Shown here piece by piece: positions 32,701 through 43,387 of a DNA stretch of 64,000 nt. Origin of the DNA: Clavaria fumosa (lineage: Eukaryota > Basidiomycota > Agaricomycetes > Agaricales > Clavariaceae). The stretch lies in assembly GCA_951802425.1 (NCBI GenBank), contig OX637799.1, positions 2,418,001 to 2,482,000 on the forward strand. The letters run 5' to 3'. A program made the translations under genes and the position numbers. Every line of letters starts with the position of its first letter. Position 1 is the stretch's first letter. The notes below the pieces were generated by a model, which was not told the origin of the DNA, did no database searches, and was given only the letters and a program-made list of their open reading frames with translations.

Positions 32701-34143
32701 AGGGGATGGGGAACACTGTGGGGGGCAGCGGGTAAGGCTCAGCTCTGCCTTCTGCCAGTCGATATCCGGGTTATGCCGCTTGAGCCAGTCATGCCCAAGG
32801 ATGACCTTGTGGGACTGGGTCTTTCCCAGCAGAAGGTGGATCCGCTCCTGGTGGTCACCAACTCTCACCAGCACCTCTATCCCATACCGGACCTTTCCAT
32901 TCCTGTTCTGTGTCCCATCCACATTATACATGGTGATTGGGTTCAGCAGGAGAGATGGCTCCAGTCCCACTCCTTTCGCCCACTCCAAATCCATGAAGCA
33001 GTTGGTGCACCCTGAGTCAACAAGGGCCTTCATTGTGGTCCCTTTGCCAGTGCTGAAAGCCTCCAAGTGCACCTGGATGGCTAGCTCTCGTGGCACATGT
33101 TTCCGCACTTCTGGCTGCACTCTGGTTAGGCGCTCTGCCAGTCTCACTTCCTCCTTCACCTCAGCCCCAATTCGGGTATGTCTCCGCTGCAAGATAGTAT
33201 ATCGGGGTATACTTGCAGCAGGCACAGGGACGGAAAGGGGGCTGGCACACTTCTTCTCCCCAGTGGGAGTCCTCCTCTCTCTCTCACACAGCTCTATGCA
33301 GGCTCGGAGCTGTGCAATCTCTTTCTCATATCCCTCTGCCATTTGGGGGGCACATGGTGCTGCCCGGGTTTGGGCCCTTGGGACCTGCAGACGCGTATCA
33401 GGCAGGGGGCAGAAACGGACAGCATGGCCAGTCTGGTGGCATCGGAAACAACATCTCTCATCAGCAGGGGCCCATCCTCAGGCCATGGCCACATCTGGAG
33501 TACACAGCAGAGGGGTCACAAGAGGTTGTGAAACAGTCACAGCAGGTCGTGGTGTCCGTTCCGTGAGTATCCCATCCAGTCGCCTTTGCTGGGCATCAAG
33601 CCTCTCAGCCAGCACCTTCCATTCTCCATATGTCTCTGGCATCGGGGAGACACCATAGATTCTCTCCACCAACCTCCTACTCAGGTTCAACTCCAGCCAA
33701 TGGACTAGGATTCCTGAGTCCTTCTCTGCACTCAACTTCGCCCGTCGGAACAGCATCTCGAATTTTGCGAAGAACTCTGGTGCTGTCATGGCACCCTGTT
33801 TCAGCCCTGCAATATCGGCAAGGGCAGTCGCACGGTCATTCGGGTCATCGAATGCGCGCTTCATCTCCTCCACAAACTCTGCCCAGGTTCCGGCCTCGCC
33901 ACTACCCAGGATCTCCTCTGCCTTCATATTCGCCCACTCTGCAGCGAATCCTTCTCCAGTAATTTTGCTCAGAGCAAGAAGGACCTTCACCAGGTCCACA
34001 GCATAGACAGTCGGGTTCGCCATAAACAGGAGGCGAAGGGATCGGAGGAACGTACGGAAGTTCCTTTTCTGCCCATCAAAGGGGGCAACAGATAGGTCAA
34101 GCCTCATAGGTTGGGCTACAGGCGGGGCGACATGGTCTGCCAT
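29737..34143 (-). pseudogene. Chromovirus A gag-pol polyprotein (1469 codons, one in-frame TGA)
   Basis: ATG 34143 (MADHVAPPVAQPMRLDLSVA) opens gag. TGA at 33480-33478 (codon 222) stands where the related C copy has CGA (Arg). The same frame then continues to TAA 29739-29737. In order: knuckle CFRCHQTGHAVRFC; protease ALVDSGCTNCF; RT with AYVDDVIVF (32052-32041); RNase H KVETDASNLATGG; integrase HHCC (HDLPAAGH ... CETCQRTK); core WDIVSPLPL, VVSDWGSQF, HPQTDGQTERAN; chromodomain LEYDVEAILDVKK ... YLVKWLGYPVEENTWEP. Gag and pol share one frame, unlike B and D. The TGA could be a natural readthrough signal, but the sibling's CGA argues for a mutation. Confidence 0.93.
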
Positions 34144-34717
34144 CACAGGCCCTGGATGCTGTAAATAAAGTTCCAGGCCTTGGGCACTCAGGATTTCTTT
34201 GATCTCTTAACAGTCCTGTCCTCTTAGGCTGCTCTTCTGTGTACTTATGTACCTATAGAACTCTTATTCTATGAAACTTTTGTTAACGTGGGGCCCAAAT
34301 GGTGTCCCAGGTGGTCGCTCCACAACTCCTAATGAGTTGCCCGTGCGCCCTTCTGACAATGGTCACAGAGCAAGGGCCCTGTCCACTGGACCAGGAAACT
34401 ACAGAAAGACTATGTAGGGGCCTTTCCTTGCCCTGTACACTACACGATTCGCTGGTACGTAGCTGTAAAACAAAGTTCCGGGCCTTGGGCACTCGGTATC
34501 ACTTGGGGAGGGTCACAGTTGACTTCCTCCTGGTCTGGTCATGTGTATCTACACACAGTAAAAATTTTGCGCGGTTCTGTTACACACCGCGGGCAGGGTA
34601 AAGGAGAAGAGGATGATAGGGGCTGAGCTGTGACAACGTGTCACAGTTTGAAATTAAGGGTCCAGGCTAGCCGGGTTAGGACACGGGGCTAGGGTGGACA
34701 GGCGGATCTTAGTATTA
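34144..34717 (-). other. Chromovirus A leader with conserved hairpin
   Basis: A 574-bp untranslated leader. It contains two copies of an AAAGTTCC(A/G)GGCCTTGGGCA block (near 34168 and 34473) and a perfect inverted repeat at 34628-34646 (arms CTGTGACA and TGTCACAG). Both features are also in C near 54330-54640 and at 54784. These may be packaging or dimerisation signals. Confidence 0.65.
34706..34716 (-). promoter_or_regulatory. Chromovirus A self-priming primer site
   Basis: In sense, AATACTAAGAT starts 1 nt after the 5' LTR. It is the exact complement of ATCTTAGTATT inside the LTR (34773-34763), which lies about 43 nt downstream of TATATATA. A tRNA site would begin TGG; this one does not. 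Confidence 0.72.
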
Positions 34718-35007
34718 TATCAGACTGGGTCTCACACAACTTAAGCATAAGGTCATGACGACAATACTAAGATAAGGGGAAAAGGGTACAAGAATGGAAA
34801 AGACGTAGTATATATAGCGAACGCTTCGGCATTTGCCGGCGTTCCCACGCTCGGACCTCTCGGATCACGTGATGCGCCCAGGCCCAGGTCATGTGATCTT
34901 ACGATTATGTAATCTGACCACAGCCACAGGTCATGTGACCTTCCAACAACCCTCCCCAGTTTCTCCACAACTGCACTTTGGGATGGCTTACATAAGCGAT
35001 CCTAACA
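34718..35007 (-). repeat. Chromovirus A 5' LTR (290 bp)
   Basis: Same ends as the 3' LTR, one VNTR unit, and an extra ACCTCTCGG. Adjacent to target duplication GGCAT. Confidence 0.93.
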
Positions 35008-35012
35008 GGCAT

Positions 35013-35288
35013 TTGATAAATATTTGTCTGTATTTGAGCTTATTTATTCCATATCAACAAAACACAGTCATTGAGTCTAGTTAACTATTTGATAGCAACT
35101 ACTGCACCAAGTTCATTATGCTCAAACATATTCCTGGAGAAATTGCTGTGGCTCACAATAACTAAATTTGATGTCAGCAATTACTGGCAAAAGTTAAACA
35201 TAATTATGTACTTTTGCCAGGGTTTAGTGTATTTTCTTAACTGGGACTATTGCTACTCCAAGCAGGGCACTCCCTCATGACCCTATAG
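35013..35288 (+). other. Element D intron-like spacer, second half
   Basis: AT-rich, no gene. CTTAAC near 35236 could serve as a branch site, and CCCTATAG ends at 35288, in phase with gag. Confidence 0.45.
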
Positions 35289-36586
35289 GGATCGAAGCAA
35301 CAGTTCAACCTGCCCCTCACCTTGAAGTACCAGTCGAACCCTTCCGTATTCCTCAACTGAAAATGCAACCAGTACCCCTGATGGAGACGCAACCAGCATC
35401 CTGCCCCCCATCTCAGGTTGAAGCCCCACAGGTCCCTCTGATCCCTCCTATGCCTCCACACCTTGCCGCCACGCTTCGAGATGAGGCTCCTGGTACCCAC
35501 CACCACCACCATTATTACCAAGCTCCTCCTTCTGAAGGACCATCGGCTTGAGATGCCTTTGCTCAAGAATCGAAACTCGATACCAGGCGCCCCAAACCAT
35601 TTAATGGTCATGACCAGTGTAAATGGAAGCCTTTTGTCACAGAATGCCTTATGACTTTCTTCACAAAACCCATAACCTTCCAGGGAGACCATGAGAGGGT
35701 TACTTTCGTGGCCTCTTACCTCACAGACACCACGCAGAGCCACTACACCTCCCTCCTTCAATTCAATGCTGAACATCCGGCCCTACACTCCTGGGAAGGA
35801 TTCATCCACAAGTTTGGAGGAATGTTTGGAGTGGTTAACACACAGATTGAAGCTGACCAGAACCTCTGTATGTTGCAGATGGGCGAAAACAAACAGTTCT
35901 CAAACCACATTATCCATTTTGAATCATTTGCCTTCGAATCTAACTGGAATTCAGCTGCTTTGCAATCGGAGCTCTATTGTTTGCTGTCCACATGCATAAA
36001 AGAGGCCATGAAAGTCATTCTGCAACCTACGATGTACCAAGAACTTCGAGATTTGGTGATGCAAATAGACCAGAGGCACTGGGAGTATGAGAGTGAGACT
36101 CGCCAAACTCAAATCCATGCTAACCCTCCTGCTCCTTGTCCCCCTGCTCAACAAGGTGGAAATCATCCCTTTACTCAACAAGGTGGAAATTGCAACTTTC
36201 AAACAATGTCGCGACCCTATCCCGCTGCTGGCAACAACCCTACAACGCCCCAACCAGCTGCAGGAAACCCCACGACCACACTGTGACCTGCCAATCTGCC
36301 TCGCCAGCTGAATCCGAACCCGAATCCACTCTATGTGCCCCTCAGCAATGAAGAACGAGAACGACGCCATCAGGGAAACCTATGTTTGAGATGTGGAAAG
36401 CCAGGACATTTTAGCGCAGCATGCCCCGACTGATGAGTAGCAGGATGGGCCATGTTTATGCTCGAGGAAGGAGAGGAAGACTTTCAGGAAGCATATGAAG
36501 TTGAGGAAGAAGTGGAAGAGCATGAGGATGACCTGCACGAAGAGTTAAATGAGGAAGCGGCTCAGGAGCTTCTGGGGGAACTCTGA
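35289..36586 (+). pseudogene. Element D gag, main part with zinc knuckle
   Basis: One frame from 35289 to TGA 36584-36586, with TGAs at 35549, 36284, 36430 and 36433. It contains RPKPFNGHDQCKWKPFVTEC and FVASYLTDTTQSHYTSLLQFN, a retrotransposon gag fold, and then the knuckle [14 protein letters not shown] (about 36385-36426). An acidic Glu/Asp-rich tail precedes the end. Pol lies in the -1 frame and overlaps at a GGGGG run (36574-36578), so frameshifting is the likely route to Gag-Pol. Confidence 0.85.
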
Positions 36587-39500
36587 GTCGTGATGATGAA
36601 CCAACCCCCATACTCGCGTGGGCCACGACTAGTTCCTCCTCTTCTCAGTTTCTTTGCGACTTGTCTAATACACCTATTGCTTCCCAGTCCTCCCAGTCTT
36701 TCCTCATAAAAACACAAATCCCAGATTTTGGCTCAATTCCTCTCAATACTCTTGTGGATTGCAGCGCATCCATGAATTTCATGAATTTCACACTCGCGAA
36801 CACCTGTCTGAACCTCCTAATGCCGCTCCCACAACCTTTACCACTTCAATACTTTGACGGAAGTTCTTCCAGTTCAAACATCACTCATTATGTCCTTGCT
36901 AATATGAAATTTCCTGACAATACCATCCAATCCATCAAGTTCCTTGTCACCAAGACCCATCCTCTCACCCCTGTGGTTCTAGGACTTGATTGGTTGCGAA
37001 CCTGGAACCCCAAGATCAATTGGACTAACCTCTCCCTTAGTTTCGGACAGACAGCCCACTCCGCGACTATCCCCCTCACCATTCTGGATGTGAAACCCCT
37101 GAGTAAACCCTCCCCCAACCTAGTGAACTCGACCCCGAAACCCCCTAAACCCTTACGAGTTCAACTAGTCAAGGCCACTAGGCTTTGTCACTTGGAGCAA
37201 CAAGGAGAATTTATAGGACTCCTGTATTTCCAACCTGCAAACAACCCCTACGACGACGAATCCTTGCTCACGAGTTCTGCGACCACCCAAACCTCTCCCC
37301 CAAAACCAGAAGAAATAGTTCCACAAGAGTACCACAACTACATGGACGTATTTTCCGAAGCCCTAGCCCAGGAACTACCTCCGCACCGCAACTACGACCA
37401 CCGAATCGAACTTGAGGAAGGTGCGACACCTCCTCACGGGAAACTATACAACATGTCAGAAGTGGAGTTAAAGACATTGAAGGATTATTTGGATGACATG
37501 TTGGAGAAAGGCTTCATTTGGCCATCAAAGTCACCCACAGGCACACTGGTACTCTTTGCAAAAAAGAAAGATGGAAGCCTTCATCTCTGTGTCGATTACT
37601 GGGGCCTCAACAAGATAACCTGAAAGAATCGCTACCCAATCCCCTGAATCAAGACTCTCGTCGACCAATTACAATCAGCCAAAGTCTATTCAAAAATTGA
37701 CCTTCATGCTGGGTACAATAATGTGAGGATAGCTGAAGGAGATGAGTGGAAGACTGCCTTCCGCACCCGCTATGGCGCGTTTGAATATCTTGTTACGCCT
37801 TTTGGACTCACAAATGCACCTGCGACCTTTCAGCATCTCATGAACGATATATTCCACGACTTGGTTGACGTTAATGTAGTAGTCTACCTCGACGACATCC
37901 TGATTTACTTGGACAACCTCGAACAACATTGCGACCATGTCCGAGAGGTCCTACGACATCTATGTAAGGCAGACCTACACGCGCGACCTGAGAAATGTGA
38001 TTTCCACACTGTGACAGTTGAATACCTCAGGGTTATAGTGTCTCCCAATGGAATTGCTATGGACCCTTCGAAGATACAGGCTATTCTAAGTTGGCCCATA
38101 CCCACGAAGATCCACGACCTTCAGAGCTTCTTAGGCTTTGCTAATTTTTATCAAAGATTCATAGATAACTATTCTGGCATTGTTATTCCACTTACATGAC
38201 TCCTCTGGAAGGATACACCTTGGGAGTGGAGCCCGCGATGTCAACAAATCTTTGAAACACTCAAGCAAGCCTTTACCAAAGCTCCCATCCTCCAACACTA
38301 TGACCCCGATGACCCCATTACCCTAGAATGCAATGCTTCTGATTACGCCATAGCAGCCATTCTCTCCCAAACTGATCCTGTGACTAACGAGCTATGTCCT
38401 ATTGCCTTCCATGCATGTACAATGATCGCCGCAGAACTCAACTACAACATTTATGACAAAGAGCTCCTCGTGATACATGAAGCGTTCAAGCAATGGAGAG
38501 TGTACCTCGAAGGCGCGAGATACCAAATCCAAGTTTTCTCTGATCACAATAACTTGCGATATTTTACCACCACGAAACAACTCAGCCACTGACAGGCCTG
38601 CTGGGCAGAGTATCTTTCCAGTTTCGACTATGTGATTCATTATCAAGCAGGAAAGCTAGGCACGAAGCCAGATGCCCTCACGTGGTGACCCGATGTCTAC
38701 CCGAAGAAATCCGACCAACCCACGACCAATGCACAAAACAATAAAGTCATGATACCACTGGAACTCCTTCGAGCAGCCGTCATCCTCAACAAAGAAGCTC
38801 TATTCTCATGAATCTGACACACTCCTCATGACCTTTACTTCTCCAGAAAGTCTCAAGACACTTCACAAGGTCGCGACAAGGCATTCTCGCTTTCACCTGA
38901 TGGTTCACTATTACTTCGAGATGGCAAAATATATGTTCCTGACCACGACACTCTCCGATTCGATATTCTATGCTCCAACCATGACCACAAATTACGAGGA
39001 CATCCAGGTATAAGGAAGACAACCCAGCTAATAAATAGGTTGTTTTTCTGGCCAGGACTCAGAAAGGACGTAACCGCCTACATCTGTGGTTGTCACACCT
39101 GTGCAAGGGCAAAACCTGTCTGACACAAACCCTACGGACTCCTCAAGCCCTTGCCCATAGGTGAACAACCTTGGTCTTCAATTTCGATGGACCATATCGA
39201 AGCCCTCCCCCTCTCTGCAACCTTTGACTCGATTCTTGTTATCGTCTGCTGACTTATGAAGCAAGCAATCTTTATCTCCTCCAACACTACCGACACAGCG
39301 AAGGAACTGGCCCAACACTTCATCACCCACGTCTTCTCAAAGCATGGGCTACCTGCGGACATAGTGTTGGATAGAGGAAGATTATTCATTTCTAAGTTTT
39401 GGTCTTCATTATGTCAGGCTCTGGATATTACTTCCAATCTCTCCACAGCCTACCATCCTGAGACCGACGAACAAACCGAACGGGTCAATCAAATACTCAA

Positions 39501-40251
39501 GCAATACATATGAATCTATATGAACTACCAGCAGGACGATTGGACCTACCAACTTCTGCTTGCCAAGTTCGTATACAATAATACCCCCCATAGTGCGACT
39601 GGTGTCTCCCCGTTCTTCGCAAACAAGGGATACCACCCAAGACTCACGATTTCCCTCAAAGGGATACCCGCACATGAGGCCCACATGGTCGCAACCAATC
39701 TCAAGACGCTCCATCAGCACTTACAAGATCAACTCAAGGTCGCAAACAAGGCCTATTCGCGCTTCACAGACAGGAAGAGAGAGATTATGCCGGATTGGAA
39801 GGAAGGGACGAAAGTGTGGTTAGACCTGCGAAATGTGAAGATGAAGAGACTGATGAAGAAACTGGATTCGAAACGAGCCAGACCTTTCTCTATACTCACG
39901 AAAGTTTCGACTCACGCTTATCGCCTCCAGTTGCCAAAATCGATGCAAGGAATTCACGATGTCTTCCATGTTTCATTACTCGAGAAGGTCTACAATGACG
40001 CCTTCCCCCAGTGACAACAACAACCCCTGCCCCCTATCGAAGTTGATGGTGAACAACACTACGAAGTTGCCAACATACTAGATTCTCAAAGGAGGGGTAG
40101 GAAAGTGCTCTACCTCGTATGTTGGGAAGGTTACGGACCTGAGGATGACACCTGGGAACCCATCGAATCACTTTCCAGCTCGAAAGAACTCCTCGAGGAC
40201 TTCCACGCAGCATACCTGGAAAAAGCTCGCGCAACTCATGCAACTCAATAA
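36580..40251 (+). pseudogene. Element D pol: protease, RT, RNase H, integrase, chromodomain (11 TGA codons)
   Basis: The frame stays in phase from LSRDDEPTPIL to TAA 40249-40251 with no frameshift. It is broken by TGA at 37621, 37645, 38197, 38590, 38686, 38809, 38815, 39121, 39250, 39511 and 40012, and by no TAA or TAG. Protease NTLVDCSAS (Asp-Ser-Gly changed), [14 protein letters not shown], RNase H LECNASDYAIAAI (Asp-Ala-Ser changed to Asn-Ala-Ser), integrase zinc HPGIRKT ... CGCHTCARAK, core [31 protein letters not shown], chromodomain YEVANILDSQRRG ... YLVCWEGYGPEDDTWEP. E has CGA or CGG at several matching sites. Confidence 0.92.
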
Positions 40252-40354
40252 CATTTTCCTCATCTCCCTTTTCGTCTTTTCTTCTCACTTTCACACTTCA
40301 GAATCACAACAGAATATATACGCAACAAAAATACAACAAGAAAATTTTTATCTA
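40252..40354. other. Tail-to-tail spacer between D pol and the accessory gene
   Basis: 103 bp between the two stop codons. The equivalent spacers are about 98 nt in E and 67 nt in F. Confidence 0.7.
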
Positions 40355-42361
40355 CTAGTCACGAGCCCTTTCCTTCCCCTTTTGCGACCCTCCTGCCCCT
40401 TCCCCACCTTCTATACCTGCTTCATTCATTTCCTCTTCCTCTCCCTCTTTGTCCTCCAACAACTGCCCAGTCTGATCGACCCGTGGGAACCCCATTAACT
40501 CGGCGCGCAACTGATCTTGCTCCTTCTCCACCCATTTTGTCACCAATGACAACTCCACCCCACTCGACAGCTTACGAAGTAACTCTTCGTAACCAAAGAA
40601 CACCACTTCTAAACCATGACGCCCCCATGCACGGAATTCGCTGATTCGTCCATGTAACGCCAGCAAAACCCTGTCCATCCCTAGCAGACTGTCAAACATC
40701 AACTTATTTTTAAATCCAAATGGGTCACTTACTTTCTTTCTCCCCACGCAACCTTTCTAAAGCACTCCTCATCTCCTGCGATTCTCCCCACGCTTCCTCT
40801 AATATCTTCAATGATTCTGAAAACGAAGATCAACATATTTTGACCATCATAATTATGGGACTTACCCTTGTAGTCTCCTCGCAACTTCTCCAACTCAAGT
40901 TGCACCTCTTCCAACTTGCGTTGCATTCCCCGGAGATTGACCTCTTGTTCTAATAAGGAAAAGAAGAAATAAGTTTAAGTATGCATAAAAAACAAATAAA
41001 ACTCACCTTGCCATTCCCCATGGAGAGCCTCGAAATCTCTCTCCACCTCCTCCTTCCACGCCGTCAACTCTGCGACCTTTACATCCACCCCACTGGATGC
41101 AGATGCCTTTGTCGAGTCCACTCCCATTTCCTTAACCTCTCTGCCCTTCCCTACAGACTCGTGACTTTAGTAAAGTCATGGAATACTAGGAAAATATTGG
41201 AACTTACCTTTTCCGCCCTTTTGCATCTCTCCCCCCCTCACTACCTCCAAATCTCGGCACGCCTCCTTCAACTTTTCCTCTTGCCCTGGATGATACAAAA
41301 TTTAATTGGCGATGCGATAACATAAAAAGCAATTACTACTCCAGTAATCCCTCTGGAGGATTTCAAAATTCCTTTCGAATTCCTCGAATTCGTCCCTTAC
41401 TGCAGCCAACTCCACCTCCAGCTCCGCCTCCCTCAAGGACTTTGGCACCCACACTATCTTCTGCATGGGCTCCGCGACTTGCTGTTGGAGCGTCGCAAGC
41501 TCCCTCTCGAGATTGGCCCTTGGGACCAAAGTCCCCGCGACCTTCTCCTGTTCCTCCACCAACTCCCTTGATGATGCTGGCTTCGCGACTCACCTCCTTG
41601 TTGACAGACCAGGCGTCAGTGACTGCGACCTTGTCCTCACCCGTTTTCCATGTCCTGCTTGTGTTGGGGTCCCTGGAATCGGTAGGATGGGAAACTTTCC
41701 CCCCACTCAGCTCACAGCCTTGGGCGTCACTGTGCCCACCGTTTCCGATCCTTCTGCGCACTTCAGTGCCTCATCAATCTTCGCATCATCCCAACCGTAT
41801 TCATTCTTGACGTGCCATCGCCGAAATTCCTGGACCCATGAGCATTTCCCATGGTCCTCCGTGCACTGACGACATTTGCTGGCAGCACTGCGCTCGCACT
41901 GCCGGCCTTTTGCGACACAGTTGTCGCAATCCTGTGATTCAGCAATTAGAAGAGATGGAGGAATGAGAAATACTGCTATGCACCTCTCGCTCCATCCCAT
42001 TCCACTCCTTATTTTCTTTCACTGATCCGATTTTCTTCCATGACTTTAGGAACTTCGTGGGCGACAGATCAGTCTTGTCCGTGACATCGCCCCCCACTTT
42101 GCTGGGGCTTGCGATGTCGTCCGCCGTCCTGCTTGGGCCCGCGACGTCGCCTGCTGCCTCGCCCATGCCTGTGACGTTCCCTCACGCCTTATCACGACCC
42201 GCAGCTTCACTTCGACGGCACGCACATCGCGCCTGTTCAGCCTTTTAACAGGCCAGTGCATCTGCCAGAACCCCCTTGTTGATGACGGGCTCTGTCTCAT
42301 CGAAGATGTGCAGTTCGCACTTGAGTTCAGTTTTGTGTTGTTTTACAAAGGTGGAGACCAT
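40355..42361 (-). pseudogene. Element D accessory gene: Zn2Cys6 protein with many introns (antisense, broken)
   Basis: ATG 42361 lies in CCACCATGG. Exon 1 (42361-41984) has TAA at 42247 and TGA at 42184, where E has CAA and CGA. Intron 1 (41983-41932, GTGCAT...CACAG, 52 nt) contains a stop, so splicing is required. Exon 2 begins with the intact cluster CDNCVAKGRQC ... CRQCTEDHGKC (CX2CX6CX7CX2CX6C) and later has a TGA in AVS*VG where E has CGA. Further short coiled-coil exons with GTAAGT/GTGAGT donors follow. The last exon (about 40747-40355, TAG) keeps GLEVVFFGYEELLRK and PRVD, matching E. Same site and direction as in E and F. Confidence 0.82.
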
Positions 42362-42477
42362 GGTGGTTGGACTTAGAGAAAATTCTCAGGTGTCGTGACC
42401 TGATCAACAAACATTGCATTGACTAATCATCATGTGACTTCCACTCTTGCAGGGCTCGAGGCTTGAAGGGGGGGTAA
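42362..42477. promoter_or_regulatory. Upstream region of the D accessory gene and polypurine tract
   Basis: 116 bp between the accessory ATG and the 3' LTR. It ends with GAAGGGGGGGTAA (42465-42477), the purine tract on the plus strand. E has the same distance and wording (60500-60615). Confidence 0.65.
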
Positions 42478-43073
42478 TGTCAGGACCCATCCATTTTTAC
42501 CTATCCAATTCGACTCTATCATCACATACGGACATCCTGACACCCCCTCACCACCTTGTGGACCACCCTACGCACTTCTGAAACCCGCCTTCTCTTTCCG
42601 GAAGCCTCCCCGACCTCCCCCGCATTCACACAACACTCATGACCACCATGCCATACTTGTGACATCTCCCTCCACCTCACCCATGCGTATACTCTGCCTG
42701 GACCCACCACCTCGACACATGATACGCTGTTGCACATCTTCTTCAGCTGACACATGACTTGCCACGCAGCACCCCTGGCGCCACCACTACTAGCGCTAAT
42801 ACATTACCAGCGTTATCCACGTGACTTCCCACCCAAGCGTCACCTGCATCACTAGCATCACCTGCGTCACCACCACCACTCACGTGACCACCCTTGGACC
42901 TCATGACCTTAATGATGAAACACACCACCGGTGGCCAGTTGAGCACTACTTCAAATTATGCTTCCTTTCTTCTCCCCAGTCATCTATAACTATGATACTC
43001 ATGACCAAAGCACCTCTTCGTAGTTATAGTTACCCATATGATTATTTAACTAAGTCGTGACCCATGACCAGTC
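42478..43073 (+). repeat. Element D 3' LTR, first part
   Basis: TGTCAGGACCCATCC..., matching the E LTR (59014-60499). Cut by element C at CAGTC and resumed at 55167. Confidence 0.9.
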
Positions 43074-43361
43074 TATCAGACTGGGTCTCACACAACTAAA
43101 GTGTAAGGTCATGATGACAATACTAAGATAAGGGGAAAAGGGTACAAGAATGGAAAAGACATAGTATATATAGCGAACGCTTCGGCATTTGCTGGCGTTC
43201 CCACGCTCGGACCTCTCGGATCACGTGACGCGCCCAGGCCCAAGTCATGTGATCTCCCGATTATGTAATCCTCCACCACAGGTCATGTGACCTTCCAACA
43301 ATCTTCTCTAATTTCTCCACAACACCTCCTTTTGGGATGGCGTAGGTAAGCAATCCTAACA
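43074..43361 (-). repeat. Chromovirus C 3' LTR (288 bp)
   Basis: In sense, TGTTAGGATTGC...CCCAGTCTGATA. Ends match those of A. Confidence 0.93.
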
Positions 43362-43387
43362 TCACCCCCCTCTTAAGGCTGGGCGTC

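Larger units (their letters stand above)
29367..35007 (-). mobile_element. Chromovirus A: nearly intact Ty3/gypsy element (5641 bp)
   Basis: Flanked by GGCAT at 29362-29366 and 35008-35012. LTRs are 359 bp (low side, 3' LTR) and 290 bp (5' LTR). The length difference is due to a 26-bp VNTR and a 9-bp indel; otherwise three substitutions are seen by eye. One gag-pol frame of 1469 codons is broken only by a single TGA. The self-priming site, purine tract and chromodomain are all present. It sits in the spacer of element D. Confidence 0.95.

Noticed and set aside
33478..33480. Programmed TGA readthrough between gag and pol in chromovirus A
   Set aside because: The sibling C has CGA at this codon and a TGA eleven codons downstream where A has CGA. 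The stops are scattered decay, not a conserved signal.
36661..40251. TGA as a sense codon (alternative genetic code), because only TGA interrupts the D pol
   Set aside because: Related copies have CGA or CGG at several of the same positions, and other frames here end naturally at TAA or TAG with TGA absent from the intact B genes. CpG decay explains it without recoding.
40355..42361. Host transcription-factor gene that happens to lie beside element D
   Set aside because: The same gene is at the same distance from the pol stop and from the LTR in element E, so it belongs to the element family.
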